From positions 1-24,366 of the forward strand of contig CAJOER010000010.1 of the NCBI GenBank assembly GCA_905233805.1: a stretch of 24,366 nucleotides of DNA, given 5' to 3'. Shown piece after piece: positions 8,251 to 16,631 of this stretch. This DNA is from an uncultured Eubacterium sp. Lineage in GTDB: Bacteria > Bacillota > Clostridia > Oscillospirales > Acutalibacteraceae. The notes beneath the pieces were generated by a model that had not been told where the DNA came from, did not search any database, and saw only the letters and a list, made by a program, of their open reading frames with translations. Every line of letters starts with the position of its first letter. Position 1 is the stretch's first letter. A program made the position numbers and the translations under genes.

Positions 8251-8276
8251 AGCGACCTCTTCGAGGTCGCTTTTTT
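8251..8276. terminator. Bidirectional terminator between convergent genes
   Basis: A perfect 9-base-pair stem (8251-8259 with 8263-8271, loop TTC) is followed by a T run on the plus strand and preceded by an A-rich run that becomes a T-rich run on the minus strand. It serves the pgcA unit from the left and the LRR protein gene from the right, whose stop codon (8275-8277) lies in the T run. Confidence 0.85.
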
Positions 8277-9480
8277 ATTTTGTTTTTACTGCTTTTGCTT
8301 TCGTCCACTGGGATTTTTCTTTTCCGCGGACGGCTCTTACCTGAACGTAATATTTTTTACCGCTTTTAAGGTTTTTAACGGTAACGGTATTCTTCTTTGA
8401 CTTAACGGTTTTCGCATTCGTCATATCCTTTTTAAGGGAATACATAACCTCGTATTTCTTAGCGCCCTTAACCTTTTTCCAGCTCGCTTTAAAGGCTTTC
8501 TTCTTGCCTTTCAGTTTAAGCGATTTAACGTCATCCTTACAGTGAAGAGCTGCTCTGAAAAGCGGTCCGTTACTCTTTTTAACCTTGATTTTATCAAGCT
8601 GAGCCTTTGTGCCAGGATAATAAACGTTCTTCAGACCGTCGCAGGGGTAAAACGCCGCAAATTCAATCTTTTTAAGGGAGAGGGGCAGCTTAATCGTTTT
8701 AATCCCGTCGCAGCAGTTAAACGCATACTGACCGATTTTTGCCGTTCCCTCTTTGATTTCAAGTTTATTAAGGCTCTTGCATCCGAAGAAGGCGCTTTCG
8801 CCTACCGTCTTAATCTTGCCCGTCAGCTTTACCGAGGTTAAATCCATACATCCGCTGAAGGTACCCTCGTCGATATATGTAACGCTCTCGGGGAAGGTAA
8901 CCGAAGTAAGGTCAACGCCGTTGCTGAACGCATATTTTGCAATAAGCCTCGTTCCATTTTTGATTTTACATTTTCCCTCAAGCACGTCGTTTGTAGCAAC
9001 AAGGCAGTCGCCGATATAAAGCACGCCGTAATCCCATTTTTCATCGGTATTATAATACTTTGTATAGGAAAATGCGTTATAGCCTATGTGCTTTACGCTC
9101 TTCGGGATTTTTATATTCATAAGCGAATTGCAGTTCCAGAAAGCGTATTTGCCGATATTTTTCAGTCCCGACGGGAGTGAAACCTCGGTAATATTGGTGC
9201 AGTCGTAAAAAGTATTATCACCGAGCGACAATACGCCTTTTTTAATTACAACCGATTTAATTTCCCTGCGTCCCGAGAAAAGCGACAGAGAACGTTTTCT
9301 GTAATCCGTCATTTTTCCTTTTCCACTTACAGTAAGCGTACCCGTTTTGTTATCAAAGGAATACTTTACTCCGCTTCCGCAGTTGCCCGAAGTAAGCTCG
9401 GCAGCCGACGCCGTTGCGCATACGCTAAGAGCGCCGATAAGCATTACAAAAGATAACGTAAGTGATAATAGCTTTTTCAT
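8275..9480 (-). CDS. Secreted BspA-type leucine-rich-repeat protein with C-terminal Fn3-like domain
   Basis: This 401-residue protein opens with a signal peptide (MKKLLSLTLSF, hydrophobic core, ATASAAE near residues 23-28). A short beta module follows (YSFDNKTGTLTVSGKGKM, 40-57), then about eight LRR_5 repeats of the form I..YAF..C..L..I..P.S (residues 75-285) and a closing VYYPGTKAQLDKI segment. The last 85 residues are a very lysine-rich fibronectin type III-like domain (SWKKVKGAKKYEV, KSGKKYYVQVRAV). No sortase motif or transmembrane anchor is visible. The ATG is 2 bases after the stop of the large transferase gene, with GGAAGG as ribosome binding site, so the two are coupled. Proteins of this type act at the cell surface in adhesion, but the ligand is unknown. 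Confidence 0.85.
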   Translation of the reverse strand: MKKLLSLTLSFVMLIGALSVCATASAAELTSGNCGSGVKYSFDNKTGTLTVSGKGKMTDYRKRSLSLFSGRREIKSVVIKKGVLSLGDNTFYDCTNITEVSLPSGLKNIGKYAFWNCNSLMNIKIPKSVKHIGYNAFSYTKYYNTDEKWDYGVLYIGDCLVATNDVLEGKCKIKNGTRLIAKYAFSNGVDLTSVTFPESVTYIDEGTFSGCMDLTSVKLTGKIKTVGESAFFGCKSLNKLEIKEGTAKIGQYAFNCCDGIKTIKLPLSLKKIEFAAFYPCDGLKNVYYPGTKAQLDKIKVKKSNGPLFRAALHCKDDVKSLKLKGKKKAFKASWKKVKGAKKYEVMYSLKKDMTNAKTVKSKKNTVTVKNLKSGKKYYVQVRAVRGKEKSQWTKAKAVKTK

Positions 9481-9482
9481 AA

Positions 9483-12206
9483 CTACCTTCCTTTTAACTT
9501 TCTGTCATCCTCGAGGACCGCCTCAAGGATGCGTTTTGCGTTGTTTTTATCGTGATTTACAAAGAAGTGTTCAACCCTGTCAAGATACTTGTTTTCGCAG
9601 TCGTTTTCAATAATCTCGCAAAGTGCGTTTACGGCGCTGTCCAAATCCTCGCACACGGGGCCGAAGCCCTCGTTTTCATAGTCGAAGCACTCGTCGTAAA
9701 TCTGGTTCTCATAGAACTCTTCTTTATCAAACTGAGTATATACAATAGGCTTATTGAGATATGCAAAATCGAAGGCAATAGTGGAATAATCCGTAACCAT
9801 AACCGTAGATTCCGCAAACGCCTTGTTATAATCGACGAAGCCCTCGTTGATTTTGAACACGTCGCTGTCTTCAAAGTGAGCCGACTGCTTTGCAAAAATC
9901 GGATGAAGGCAGAACAGTCCCGTATAGCCCTTGCGCCTCATAACTTCAAGCAGTCTTTCGTCATTGATAAGACCGTTATAAAACTTAAAGAACTCGGTTT
10001 CCTTAAATCCTTCAAAATAAATACTTGAAGTTTTTTCGTCATAGCACTGAGAGTACGCCCTTCTCCACGTCGGGAGAATAAGAAGCTGTTTTTTTGGGTC
10101 GTCGTAAAGCGCGTCAAACCTTGCAAGGCCGGTAATTACTACCTGCTCGGGTTCGAGGTTGTAGTCGCGCTCGATAATATTTCTTCTTTCGCTTTCGCCC
10201 GTCGTAAAGAAAATATGTATGTCCTTGTTATACTTGTTGAGCCACTTTGAGCAGTCGCCGCAGTTAACGCCGTGGTTCATAAAGTAATAGGTATATTTAT
10301 AAAGGTCAATAAAGTAATGACGGTAACTGTCAAAAGCGTTAATGGTGAACTCACCCGCGGAAGAGGAAATAATCTTATCCGCCATAAGGAAGAGGAAAGG
10401 ATATTTACGGCTCTCCGCTATTGCAACCTCGCCGATTTTGCGAAGTCTTTCTTTAACCTCGGGCTTGGCAATTTCACCTATAACGAATATCGGCCTTACG
10501 CCTTCGGGCTTATGCTCGCAAATATACTTGAAAAGCACCTCGCCGTTATCGCCCGCATTATCAATTCTGTCGGAAATGAGCCATATTTCGCCCTTGTTTC
10601 TTTCGGTAAGTTTATAAAACGGGAATAAAACGTATCTTTTCCATATTACGTCAAAACGCTTTCTCTTAACAAGGCAGAGTGCGTTTTTAATTCCCCAGAC
10701 GAATTTTGCAGTCTTTTTATTTTTGGGATATATAACGGTAATTGCGGTTCTGAAACACCTTACCGCATAATCCCCGTGCCACTTGTAAACAGTGCCGAAT
10801 CTTATTGCGGCGGGAACAAACTTGCCGTAGTTAAGGCTTGCGTCAATCTCATCACCGCTGAATCTGAAGATAGAGGAAAGATTCAGGCTTCCGCCCTTTT
10901 CAAGAGAGTCAAGCGGAATTGCAAATCTGTGCAGTTTATAATAGAACCTGTCGCCTCCGCTGGTTTTGTGGGCGTTAACCCTGTATACACTTATGTCATA
11001 AGGCTTGATTATTTCATTATTGTTTTTGAGGTAATACTTTGCGCCGTCCTCGGTGCATTTAAGCAGCCATCTGGCAATAAGAATGTCAATATACAGCTTT
11101 CCGTCTTCAATTTTAACGTCGACGCATTTTGTACAGTTGCTCTTATTGTTGGTTATTTTAATAAGCCTGTACCCTTTAAACTGAATCTCTCCGCTCTCAT
11201 AATCAAGCTCGGATTTTTCGAACATATCAACGCCGTATTTATAGTACATGGCGTCGTATTTTTTTGCTATGGTTTTATGGCGCGGATGTCTTAAAAGAAT
11301 GTAGTCGTCAATCTTTGAAAGGATATCCTTCAGTCTTTCAAAGTATTCCTTCTGCTCCTCCTCGTCAAGAACCTCGGGCATATCGGGATTGGCAAAGCGC
11401 CACATAATATCGTAGCCTACCATGGACTGCGCATAGGGAATAACCTCGCCGTAGAGTTCTTCGGAATACCTGAAAAGCTCCTGGTGGTAGTAGATAAGCG
11501 AATTTATATAAAACGATTTGTCAAGCACCTGGTTATTCACGGCGGAGTCGCCGGCAAAGCGCCTTCTGTAAAGATAAAGCGCCTCGCAGATAATCCCGTA
11601 CTTGCATTTTTTCAGCATCATTTTATTGATGAAGGTTGAATCCTCGCCGTATTTCAGTCTTGAATCGAAACGCGTGTCGCCGAGCGCCTCGGTCTTAATA
11701 AAGGTCGTGGCGGCGGTTGACTGAACCGAAAACAGCTCTTCGCTGTCGTTAAGGTCGGCAACCCTTGTTCCGTTTTTGAACTTATAATCAAGCGAATGAT
11801 AATCGTTTTTCGCCTCAAAAAACTTGATTCTCGCCGCTAAAACGTCAATTTCATCATAGTGCTCTTCAAAGAAATCGTATGCGTTTTGAAAAGAGGTTTC
11901 CTCCCACATATCGTCGGGGTCAAGGAAGGTTACGTATTTTCCCTCAACGTAATCAAAACCCATATTACGCGCCGAACTTACGCCGCCGTTTTCCTTATAA
12001 ATATAAATGATGTTATCGGGGTATTCAGTTTGATATTCCTTACAGATTTCCTCGCTCGAATCCTGAGAACCGTCGTTGATTAATATAAGCTGAACGCTGC
12101 TTTCAAAATCCATAGTCTGGTTGATTACGGAATCGATAGCTTCAGCAAGATAATCCTCAACATTATAAATGGGAACTATAACGGAAAGCTTAAAATCTTT
12201 TTTCAT
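9483..12206 (-). CDS. GT2 glycosyltransferase fused to CDP-glycerol glycerophosphotransferase (TagF-like)
   Basis: This 907-residue protein has two catalytic modules. Residues 7-110 form a GT-A family 2 glycosyltransferase (SVIVPIYNVEDYL, NDGS at 44-47, GGVSSARNMG, DPDD at 96-99). Residues about 537-890 match the glycerophosphotransferase family of teichoic acid polymerases (GEIWLISDR, MNHGVN near 643, LPTWRR, then TDYSTIAFDFAYLNKPIVY near 805 and YENEGFGPV). Between them (about 350-520) is a beta-rich linker without a motif I recognise. Such proteins build glycerol-phosphate-containing wall or capsule polymers at the inner face of the membrane. The ATG at 12206 follows AGGAG by 9 bases; an ATG inside that gap reads into a stop after two codons. 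It heads an operon with the secreted LRR gene. Confidence 0.88.
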   Translation of the reverse strand: MKKDFKLSVIVPIYNVEDYLAEAIDSVINQTMDFESSVQLILINDGSQDSSEEICKEYQTEYPDNIIYIYKENGGVSSARNMGFDYVEGKYVTFLDPDDMWEETSFQNAYDFFEEHYDEIDVLAARIKFFEAKNDYHSLDYKFKNGTRVADLNDSEELFSVQSTAATTFIKTEALGDTRFDSRLKYGEDSTFINKMMLKKCKYGIICEALYLYRRRFAGDSAVNNQVLDKSFYINSLIYYHQELFRYSEELYGEVIPYAQSMVGYDIMWRFANPDMPEVLDEEEQKEYFERLKDILSKIDDYILLRHPRHKTIAKKYDAMYYKYGVDMFEKSELDYESGEIQFKGYRLIKITNNKSNCTKCVDVKIEDGKLYIDILIARWLLKCTEDGAKYYLKNNNEIIKPYDISVYRVNAHKTSGGDRFYYKLHRFAIPLDSLEKGGSLNLSSIFRFSGDEIDASLNYGKFVPAAIRFGTVYKWHGDYAVRCFRTAITVIYPKNKKTAKFVWGIKNALCLVKRKRFDVIWKRYVLFPFYKLTERNKGEIWLISDRIDNAGDNGEVLFKYICEHKPEGVRPIFVIGEIAKPEVKERLRKIGEVAIAESRKYPFLFLMADKIISSSAGEFTINAFDSYRHYFIDLYKYTYYFMNHGVNCGDCSKWLNKYNKDIHIFFTTGESERRNIIERDYNLEPEQVVITGLARFDALYDDPKKQLLILPTWRRAYSQCYDEKTSSIYFEGFKETEFFKFYNGLINDERLLEVMRRKGYTGLFCLHPIFAKQSAHFEDSDVFKINEGFVDYNKAFAESTVMVTDYSTIAFDFAYLNKPIVYTQFDKEEFYENQIYDECFDYENEGFGPVCEDLDSAVNALCEIIENDCENKYLDRVEHFFVNHDKNNAKRILEAVLEDDRKLKGR

Positions 12207-12243
12207 CAGTGCATACTCCTGCGCTTATAATCAGTCAGTTTAT

Positions 12244-12272
12244 ATTATAACAGTTGAGTAAAACAATATCAA
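12244..12272 (-). promoter_or_regulatory. Promoter of the transferase-LRR operon
   Basis: Minus strand: TTGATA (12267-12272), 17 bases, TATAAT (12244-12249), about 38 bases before the ATG at 12206. It is divergent from, and does not overlap, the glyQS promoter. Confidence 0.78.
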
Positions 12273-12304
12273 CTATAATTATAAATTTAAGAAAATATAA
12301 ATCA

Positions 12305-12333
12305 TTGACTAAATTATGATATTATATTATAAT
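12305..12333 (+). promoter_or_regulatory. Promoter of the glyQS operon
   Basis: TTGACT (12305-12310), 17 bases, TATAAT (12328-12333). The transcript leader before the ATG at 12371 would be only about 30 bases, which is too short for a T-box riboswitch. Confidence 0.8.
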
Positions 12334-12370
12334 AGGTCAAAATGTATATTATTCACGGAGGATTAATTAT

Positions 12371-13753
12371 ATGAAAAACACCGAAAAAACGCTTGATACG
12401 ATAGTAAATCTTTGTAAAAACAGAGGCTTTGTATTCCCCGGTTCGGAGATTTACGGCGGCCTTGCAAACACATGGGATTACGGTCCGCTCGGCGTTGAAC
12501 TTAAAAATAATATCAAGGCGGCATGGAGAAAGAAATTCATTCAGGAAAACAAGTATAACGTAGGTCTTGACTCGGCTATACTTATGAACCCCCAGACCTG
12601 GATTGCCTCGGGACACCTCGGCGGTTTCTCCGACCCGCTTATGGACTGCTGCGAGTGTAAAACGCGCCACAGAGCAGACCAGCTTATTGAAGATTTTGAC
12701 GGAACGAACGTTGCCGGCTGGTCAAACGAGCAGCTCAGCGATTATATTAAAGAGCATAATATTCCCTGTCCGAACTGCGGAAAGACTAATTTCACCGACA
12801 TCCGTCAGTTCAACCTTATGTTCAAGACCTTCCAGGGCGTTACGGAAGATACAAAGGACGAGATTTACCTCCGTCCCGAAACGGCTCAGGGAATATTCGT
12901 AAACTTTGCAAATATTCAGAGAACCACCCGTAAAAAGGTTCCCTTCGGCGTTGCGCAGATAGGAAAATCTTTCAGAAACGAAATCACCCCCGGTAAGTTC
13001 ATCTTCCGCGTACGTGAATTTGAACAGATGGAACTTGAATTCTTCTGCGAGCCGGATACAGACCTTGAGTGGTTCGCTTACTGGAGAGGCTTCTGCCGCG
13101 ACTGGCTCTATTCTCTCGGAATTAAAGAGGAAAATCTCAGACTCCGTGACCACGACCCCGAGGAACTCTCCTTCTATTCAAAGGCGACTACCGACTTTGA
13201 ATATATGTTCCCCTTCGGCTGGGGCGAACTTTGGGGTATAGCGGACAGAACCGACTACGACCTCACCCAGCACATTAACGTTTCCGGCAAAAACCTCGAA
13301 TACTTTGACCAGACCACAAATAAAAAGTACATTCCTTATGTTATCGAGCCTTCGCTCGGCGTTGAAAGACTCTTCCTTGCAGTTGTATGCGAGGCATATG
13401 ACGAGGAGGTTCTTGACGAAGAGAAAAACGACGTAAGAGTAGTTATGCACTTCCACCCCGTGCTTGCTCCCTTCAAGGCGGCCGTTCTTCCCCTTTCAAA
13501 GAAACTCAACGAGCAGGCTGAGGAAATCTTTACCGACCTTTCAAAAAAGTTCAACGTTGATTTTGACGACGCAGGCTCAATCGGTAAGCGTTACCGCCGT
13601 CAGGACGAAATCGGAACTCCGTTTTGCATTACCTACGACTTTGAGTCGCTTGAGGACGGCTGCGTAACGGTGCGCGAGCGCGACACTATGGAACAGGTAA
13701 GAATTCCGATATCCGAGCTTGAAAGCTTTATTGAAAAGAAACTTGAATTCTGA
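12371..13753 (+). CDS. glyQS: Glycyl-tRNA synthetase, single-chain class II type
   Basis: This 460-residue enzyme charges tRNA-Gly with glycine. Its N-terminus (CKNRGFVFPGSEIYGG then WDYGPLGVELK) is typical of the dimeric eukaryote-like type. Class II motif 2 appears in the FRNEITPGKFIFRVREFEQMELEFF region, and motif 3 in the EPSLGVERLFLAV segment near residue 330. A zinc-ribbon-like insertion with CCECKTRH and CPNCG is present, and the C-terminal anticodon-binding domain begins near residue 365 (HFHPVLAPFKAAVLPL) and ends with GTPFCITYDFESLEDGCVTVRERDTM. Length fits the family. GGAGG lies about 9 bases before the ATG. The next gene starts 18 bases after the stop, so glyQS heads an operon. 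Confidence 0.96.
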   Translation: MKNTEKTLDTIVNLCKNRGFVFPGSEIYGGLANTWDYGPLGVELKNNIKAAWRKKFIQENKYNVGLDSAILMNPQTWIASGHLGGFSDPLMDCCECKTRHRADQLIEDFDGTNVAGWSNEQLSDYIKEHNIPCPNCGKTNFTDIRQFNLMFKTFQGVTEDTKDEIYLRPETAQGIFVNFANIQRTTRKKVPFGVAQIGKSFRNEITPGKFIFRVREFEQMELEFFCEPDTDLEWFAYWRGFCRDWLYSLGIKEENLRLRDHDPEELSFYSKATTDFEYMFPFGWGELWGIADRTDYDLTQHINVSGKNLEYFDQTTNKKYIPYVIEPSLGVERLFLAVVCEAYDEEVLDEEKNDVRVVMHFHPVLAPFKAAVLPLSKKLNEQAEEIFTDLSKKFNVDFDDAGSIGKRYRRQDEIGTPFCITYDFESLEDGCVTVRERDTMEQVRIPISELESFIEKKLEF

Positions 13754-13771
13754 TAATTCAGGAGGCATATT

Positions 13772-14842
13772 ATGAAACTTGACAGAGCTTTAATCAAATC
13801 TCAGGCAAAACAGCTGATTAAGGGAAGAGTGTTCCTTCTTTTCCTTATCACCTTTGTTGTAACCCTTCTTACAAACGGTATTGCCTATTCTTTTAGTTTC
13901 AACAATAACAATGCGGATTTAGACGCTCTTAAAAACTTTGGTTCAAGAGGCAAGAGCATAAGCGGAATAAACGATTTAGAGGATTATCTTGACGATTTTG
14001 ACGATTACATTGAAAATAATCAGGATAATAATAACTCCCCTAAAATCAAGTTTAAAAAGCCCGCGCTTAAAAGCTATATTGCAAGACTCGGCACTATTAT
14101 AAGCCTTGCGTGCGCTCCGCTTACAATCCTGCTTTGCGGACTGTATCTTCTGATTATCCGCGGCAATTCGCTTGAACTGTACGACGAATTTGCTTACGTA
14201 TTCAAAAATGCATTTGATAAGAACTACTTTAACAAGTTCCTTCTTATGCTGTTAAAGAAAATCTTTACCTTCCTCTGGTCGCTTCTTCTGGTGTTCCCCG
14301 GTGTAATCTACGCTTATAAGGTATACTTTGCGGAGTATATTCAGGCGGAATACCCCGAGCTTACCTGGAAGGATTCGCTTACGGTTTCAAAAAAGATTAC
14401 CGACGGTCACAAGGGCGAACTCTTCGCGTTTGACCTCAGCTATATCCCGTGGTTTTTGCTTTACATAATCACCCTGGGATTTGCAGGTATCTATATTATG
14501 CCGTACTATCTCACCGCAAAGGCGCTTTACTATGAGAACTTCAAACTCAGAGCGCTCCAGACAGGCGCGGTTAACGAAAACGATTTTATGACCGAGGCGC
14601 AGAAATACGCTAAGTTCGTAAGCGAAAATCCGGCACCCGCGGGCGGCTACTATCAGCCCGTACCGAAGGGACCGCTCAATAATTATGCTCAGACGCAGCA
14701 AAATGCATACCCTCAGTATGCTCCCGTTCAGGAGCCTACCTACGCTCCTGCGCCCGAGTATACCCAGCCCGTTCAGCCGCAGGCTCCCGCAGCACCGCAG
14801 GAACCTCCCGTCCCCGAAAATACAGATAATGAAACGTTTTAA
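13772..14842 (+). CDS. DUF975-family membrane protein with proline/glutamine-rich tail
   Basis: This 356-residue protein starts with the DUF975 pattern (IKSQAKQLIKGRVFLLFLI), then a first membrane span (about 20-42) and an Asn/Asp-rich extracytoplasmic loop (about 43-100, including DLEDYLDDFDDYIE). Three or four further hydrophobic segments lie at about 108-132, 160-185 and 228-252. The family's conserved LVFPGVIYAYKVYFAEYI and SKKITDGHKGELFAFDLSYIPW stretches are present. The last 65 residues are a disordered tail rich in Pro, Gln, Ala and Tyr, which is probably cytoplasmic. The function of DUF975 proteins is not known. AGGAGG precedes the ATG, and its last 14 bases overlap the following gene. 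Confidence 0.85.
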   Translation: MKLDRALIKSQAKQLIKGRVFLLFLITFVVTLLTNGIAYSFSFNNNNADLDALKNFGSRGKSISGINDLEDYLDDFDDYIENNQDNNNSPKIKFKKPALKSYIARLGTIISLACAPLTILLCGLYLLIIRGNSLELYDEFAYVFKNAFDKNYFNKFLLMLLKKIFTFLWSLLLVFPGVIYAYKVYFAEYIQAEYPELTWKDSLTVSKKITDGHKGELFAFDLSYIPWFLLYIITLGFAGIYIMPYYLTAKALYYENFKLRALQTGAVNENDFMTEAQKYAKFVSENPAPAGGYYQPVPKGPLNNYAQTQQNAYPQYAPVQEPTYAPAPEYTQPVQPQAPAAPQEPPVPENTDNETF

Positions 14843-15821
14843 TATATCCCACGAATACGACTGTGATTTGTGGCAAAAGGGCGTTTATAACGCGCAAAGC
14901 GAAACCATTTCGCAGATTTGCGCCTTCCTCAACCCGATAAGACAGAGGGCGGAGGAAGCCCTCGGCTGTGAGAGCGAACTGAAACTCTCTTCGGGATACG
15001 TTTTATTTTACTATCTTTCGGATTTAGCCGAAAGCGTGCTCGATTTTGCCCAAGCCGTGCAGGACGAAAAAAAACCGCTCGGTTTCCTTGAAGGTTCGCT
15101 GAAAAGGCTGTTCAATTTTGACGATTTTAAAAAAATTGTTTTATCGCACGGCCTCGTGCCGATTAACGCCATGCCCGACGCGGCGCACCACCATAAAAGC
15201 GACGCCGTTTACGTCTTTGAAAACAGACTCAGGCTCGGCATAGTCCAGCTTATTTCAAAAACCGAAACCGCCGAAAAGATAAAAAGCGACGTTCTTTCTA
15301 TCCTGAAAGACGGTCTCGGCGAGGTTCCGTCAAGCTTCAGTTTCTCTTACCTCGCAGGCGGCGAGGTGAAAACCATTGAAAATACTAACGCAAAAGAGTT
15401 TTATAACACTTACTGCAACACGGAACTTGACGGCTATGCGGTATATGAAACCGACGAAAAAATAAAACTCGCCGCGGCTGATATGATAAAAAACGGCGAG
15501 CAGGTTGTTGTCCTTGCCGACACAAGACATCAGTCAAATCAAATGCTCGGCATACTCGATACCGATTTTATTGACGACGCCGACCTTTTCGGCGCTGATT
15601 ATTCCATGAGCAAAGAGGAAAAACTCCGCTGCGGAATAATCAAGCCCTGCGCTTATCTTTCGCTCGACGGCGTTTCCTTCGGCGAAAACGGACAGCCCCT
15701 GCGTTTCAAGGCGCAGGACTCCCACGGCAGCGAAACGGGCGCCGACGGCCACTATACCATGAGCGCAAAATGGTTTGACGAATACGTTGTATCGGCAATA
15801 GTAAACAAAAAATTACTTTAA
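14829..15821 (+). CDS. Aminopeptidase C/bleomycin hydrolase-like protein lacking the catalytic triad
   Basis: From ATG 14829 the protein has 330 residues; the same frame is open further upstream but there runs through the DUF975 gene and gives unrelated sequence. The C1B peptidase (PepC) pattern is visible throughout: LNPIR (34-38), FLEGSL and HGLVPINAMPDA (107-118), KEFYNTY (189-195), LGILDTD near 240-246, MSKEEKL (260-266) and TMSAKWFDEYV (310-320). The catalytic residues are changed: the Cys of SGRCWxFA aligns with Ser28, the His of THAM falls at Pro-Cys-Ala (273-275) with no His nearby, and the Asn of ENSWG is Asp297 in QDSHG. It is also about 100 residues shorter than PepC. I read it as a pseudoenzyme. 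Its start overlaps the DUF975 gene by 14 bases, implying coupled translation. Confidence 0.75.
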   Translation: MKRFNISHEYDCDLWQKGVYNAQSETISQICAFLNPIRQRAEEALGCESELKLSSGYVLFYYLSDLAESVLDFAQAVQDEKKPLGFLEGSLKRLFNFDDFKKIVLSHGLVPINAMPDAAHHHKSDAVYVFENRLRLGIVQLISKTETAEKIKSDVLSILKDGLGEVPSSFSFSYLAGGEVKTIENTNAKEFYNTYCNTELDGYAVYETDEKIKLAAADMIKNGEQVVVLADTRHQSNQMLGILDTDFIDDADLFGADYSMSKEEKLRCGIIKPCAYLSLDGVSFGENGQPLRFKAQDSHGSETGADGHYTMSAKWFDEYVVSAIVNKKLL

Positions 15822-15839
15822 GAATTAATAATTTTCTAC

Positions 15840-15868
15840 TTGAAGAAAAACGCTGAATTTATTATAAT
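15840..15868 (+). promoter_or_regulatory. Promoter of the NifU-like/GGGtGRT operon
   Basis: TTGAAG (15840-15845), 17 bases, TATAAT (15863-15868), about 58 bases before the ATG at 15927. I see no convincing terminator between the preceding gene's stop (15821) and this promoter, so readthrough from the glyQS operon is possible. Confidence 0.72.
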
Positions 15869-15926
15869 ATAGGCGGTATAAATGACTTAGTTTATATTTG
15901 AAATTACTTGGAAGGAGACAGTAATT

Positions 15927-16619
15927 ATGGTTTATTCACATGAAGTTGAAATGATGTGCCCCGTAGCGCAGGGCGTTGCTCACGGCGCAGCTCCGATACC
16001 GGAGGAGGCAAAGTGGGTAAAAGCTAAGGAAATTTCGGATATTTCCGGCTTTACGCACGGCATCGGCTGGTGCGCTCCTCAGCAGGGCACCTGCAAGCTC
16101 ACGCTCAACGTAAAGGAAGGCGTTATTCAGGAGGCACTCGTTGAAACTATCGGTTGCTCGGGCATGACTCATTCGGCGGCTATGGCTTCCGAAATTCTCC
16201 CCGGAAGAACAATTCTTGAAGCGCTTAATACAGACCTCGTATGCGACGCTATCAACACCGCTATGAGAGAGCTCTTCCTTCAGATAGTTTACGGCCGTAC
16301 CCAGTCTGCATTCTCAGAGGGCGGTCTTGTTATCGGCGCAGGTCTTGAAGACCTCGGTAAGGGCCTTCGTTCACAGGTCGGAACTCTTTACGGAACTATC
16401 GCAAAGGGTCCCCGTTATCTTGAAATGACAGACGGTTACATTACCGGAATCGCTCTTAATGAAGACGACGAGATTATCGGCTATAAGTTCGTAAATTTCG
16501 GCAAGATGATGGATTTTATCAAAGCCGGCGATGACGCTAATGCGGCTTTTGAAAAAGCTCAGGGACAGTACGGACGCGTTGACGATGCAGCCCGCATCAT
16601 CGACCCGAGAAAGGAATAA
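15927..16619 (+). CDS. NifU/IscU-like iron-sulfur scaffold-type protein, GGGtGRT partner
   Basis: This 230-residue protein resembles the IscU/NifU N-terminal fold: GTCKLTLNVKEG (54-65) and IGCSGMTHSAAMASEILPGRT (75-95) correspond to the IscU strand and its GC..A.ASS....G.T motif. Cysteines are at 11, 49, 56, 77 and 106. The C-terminal half (about 150-230: YGTIAKGPRYLEMTDGYITGIALNEDDEIIGYKFVNFG) is an extra region not found in IscU. No cysteine desulfurase is nearby, so membership in a standard Fe-S assembly pathway is not supported by context. It is followed 12 bases later by a GGGtGRT protein gene, an arrangement I recall as recurrent in anaerobes. ATG at 15927 has GGAGA upstream. A cluster-carrying or sensing role is inferred. 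Confidence 0.82.
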   Translation: MVYSHEVEMMCPVAQGVAHGAAPIPEEAKWVKAKEISDISGFTHGIGWCAPQQGTCKLTLNVKEGVIQEALVETIGCSGMTHSAAMASEILPGRTILEALNTDLVCDAINTAMRELFLQIVYGRTQSAFSEGGLVIGAGLEDLGKGLRSQVGTLYGTIAKGPRYLEMTDGYITGIALNEDDEIIGYKFVNFGKMMDFIKAGDDANAAFEKAQGQYGRVDDAARIIDPRKE

Positions 16620-16631
16620 GGAGGATTTGAC

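Noticed and set aside
9552..11294. Long plus-strand ORFs opposite the transferase gene
   Set aside because: They have no ribosome binding sites or recognisable domains and lie antisense to a well-supported gene.
12334..12370. T-box riboswitch ahead of glyQS
   Set aside because: The leader from the promoter to the ATG is only about 30 bases, far too short, and no terminator/antiterminator pair is present.
14685..14828. Upstream extension of the PepC-like protein to 14685
   Set aside because: The extra 48 residues are an out-of-frame reading of the DUF975 tail, rich in Arg/Ser/Pro, with no similarity to the family.
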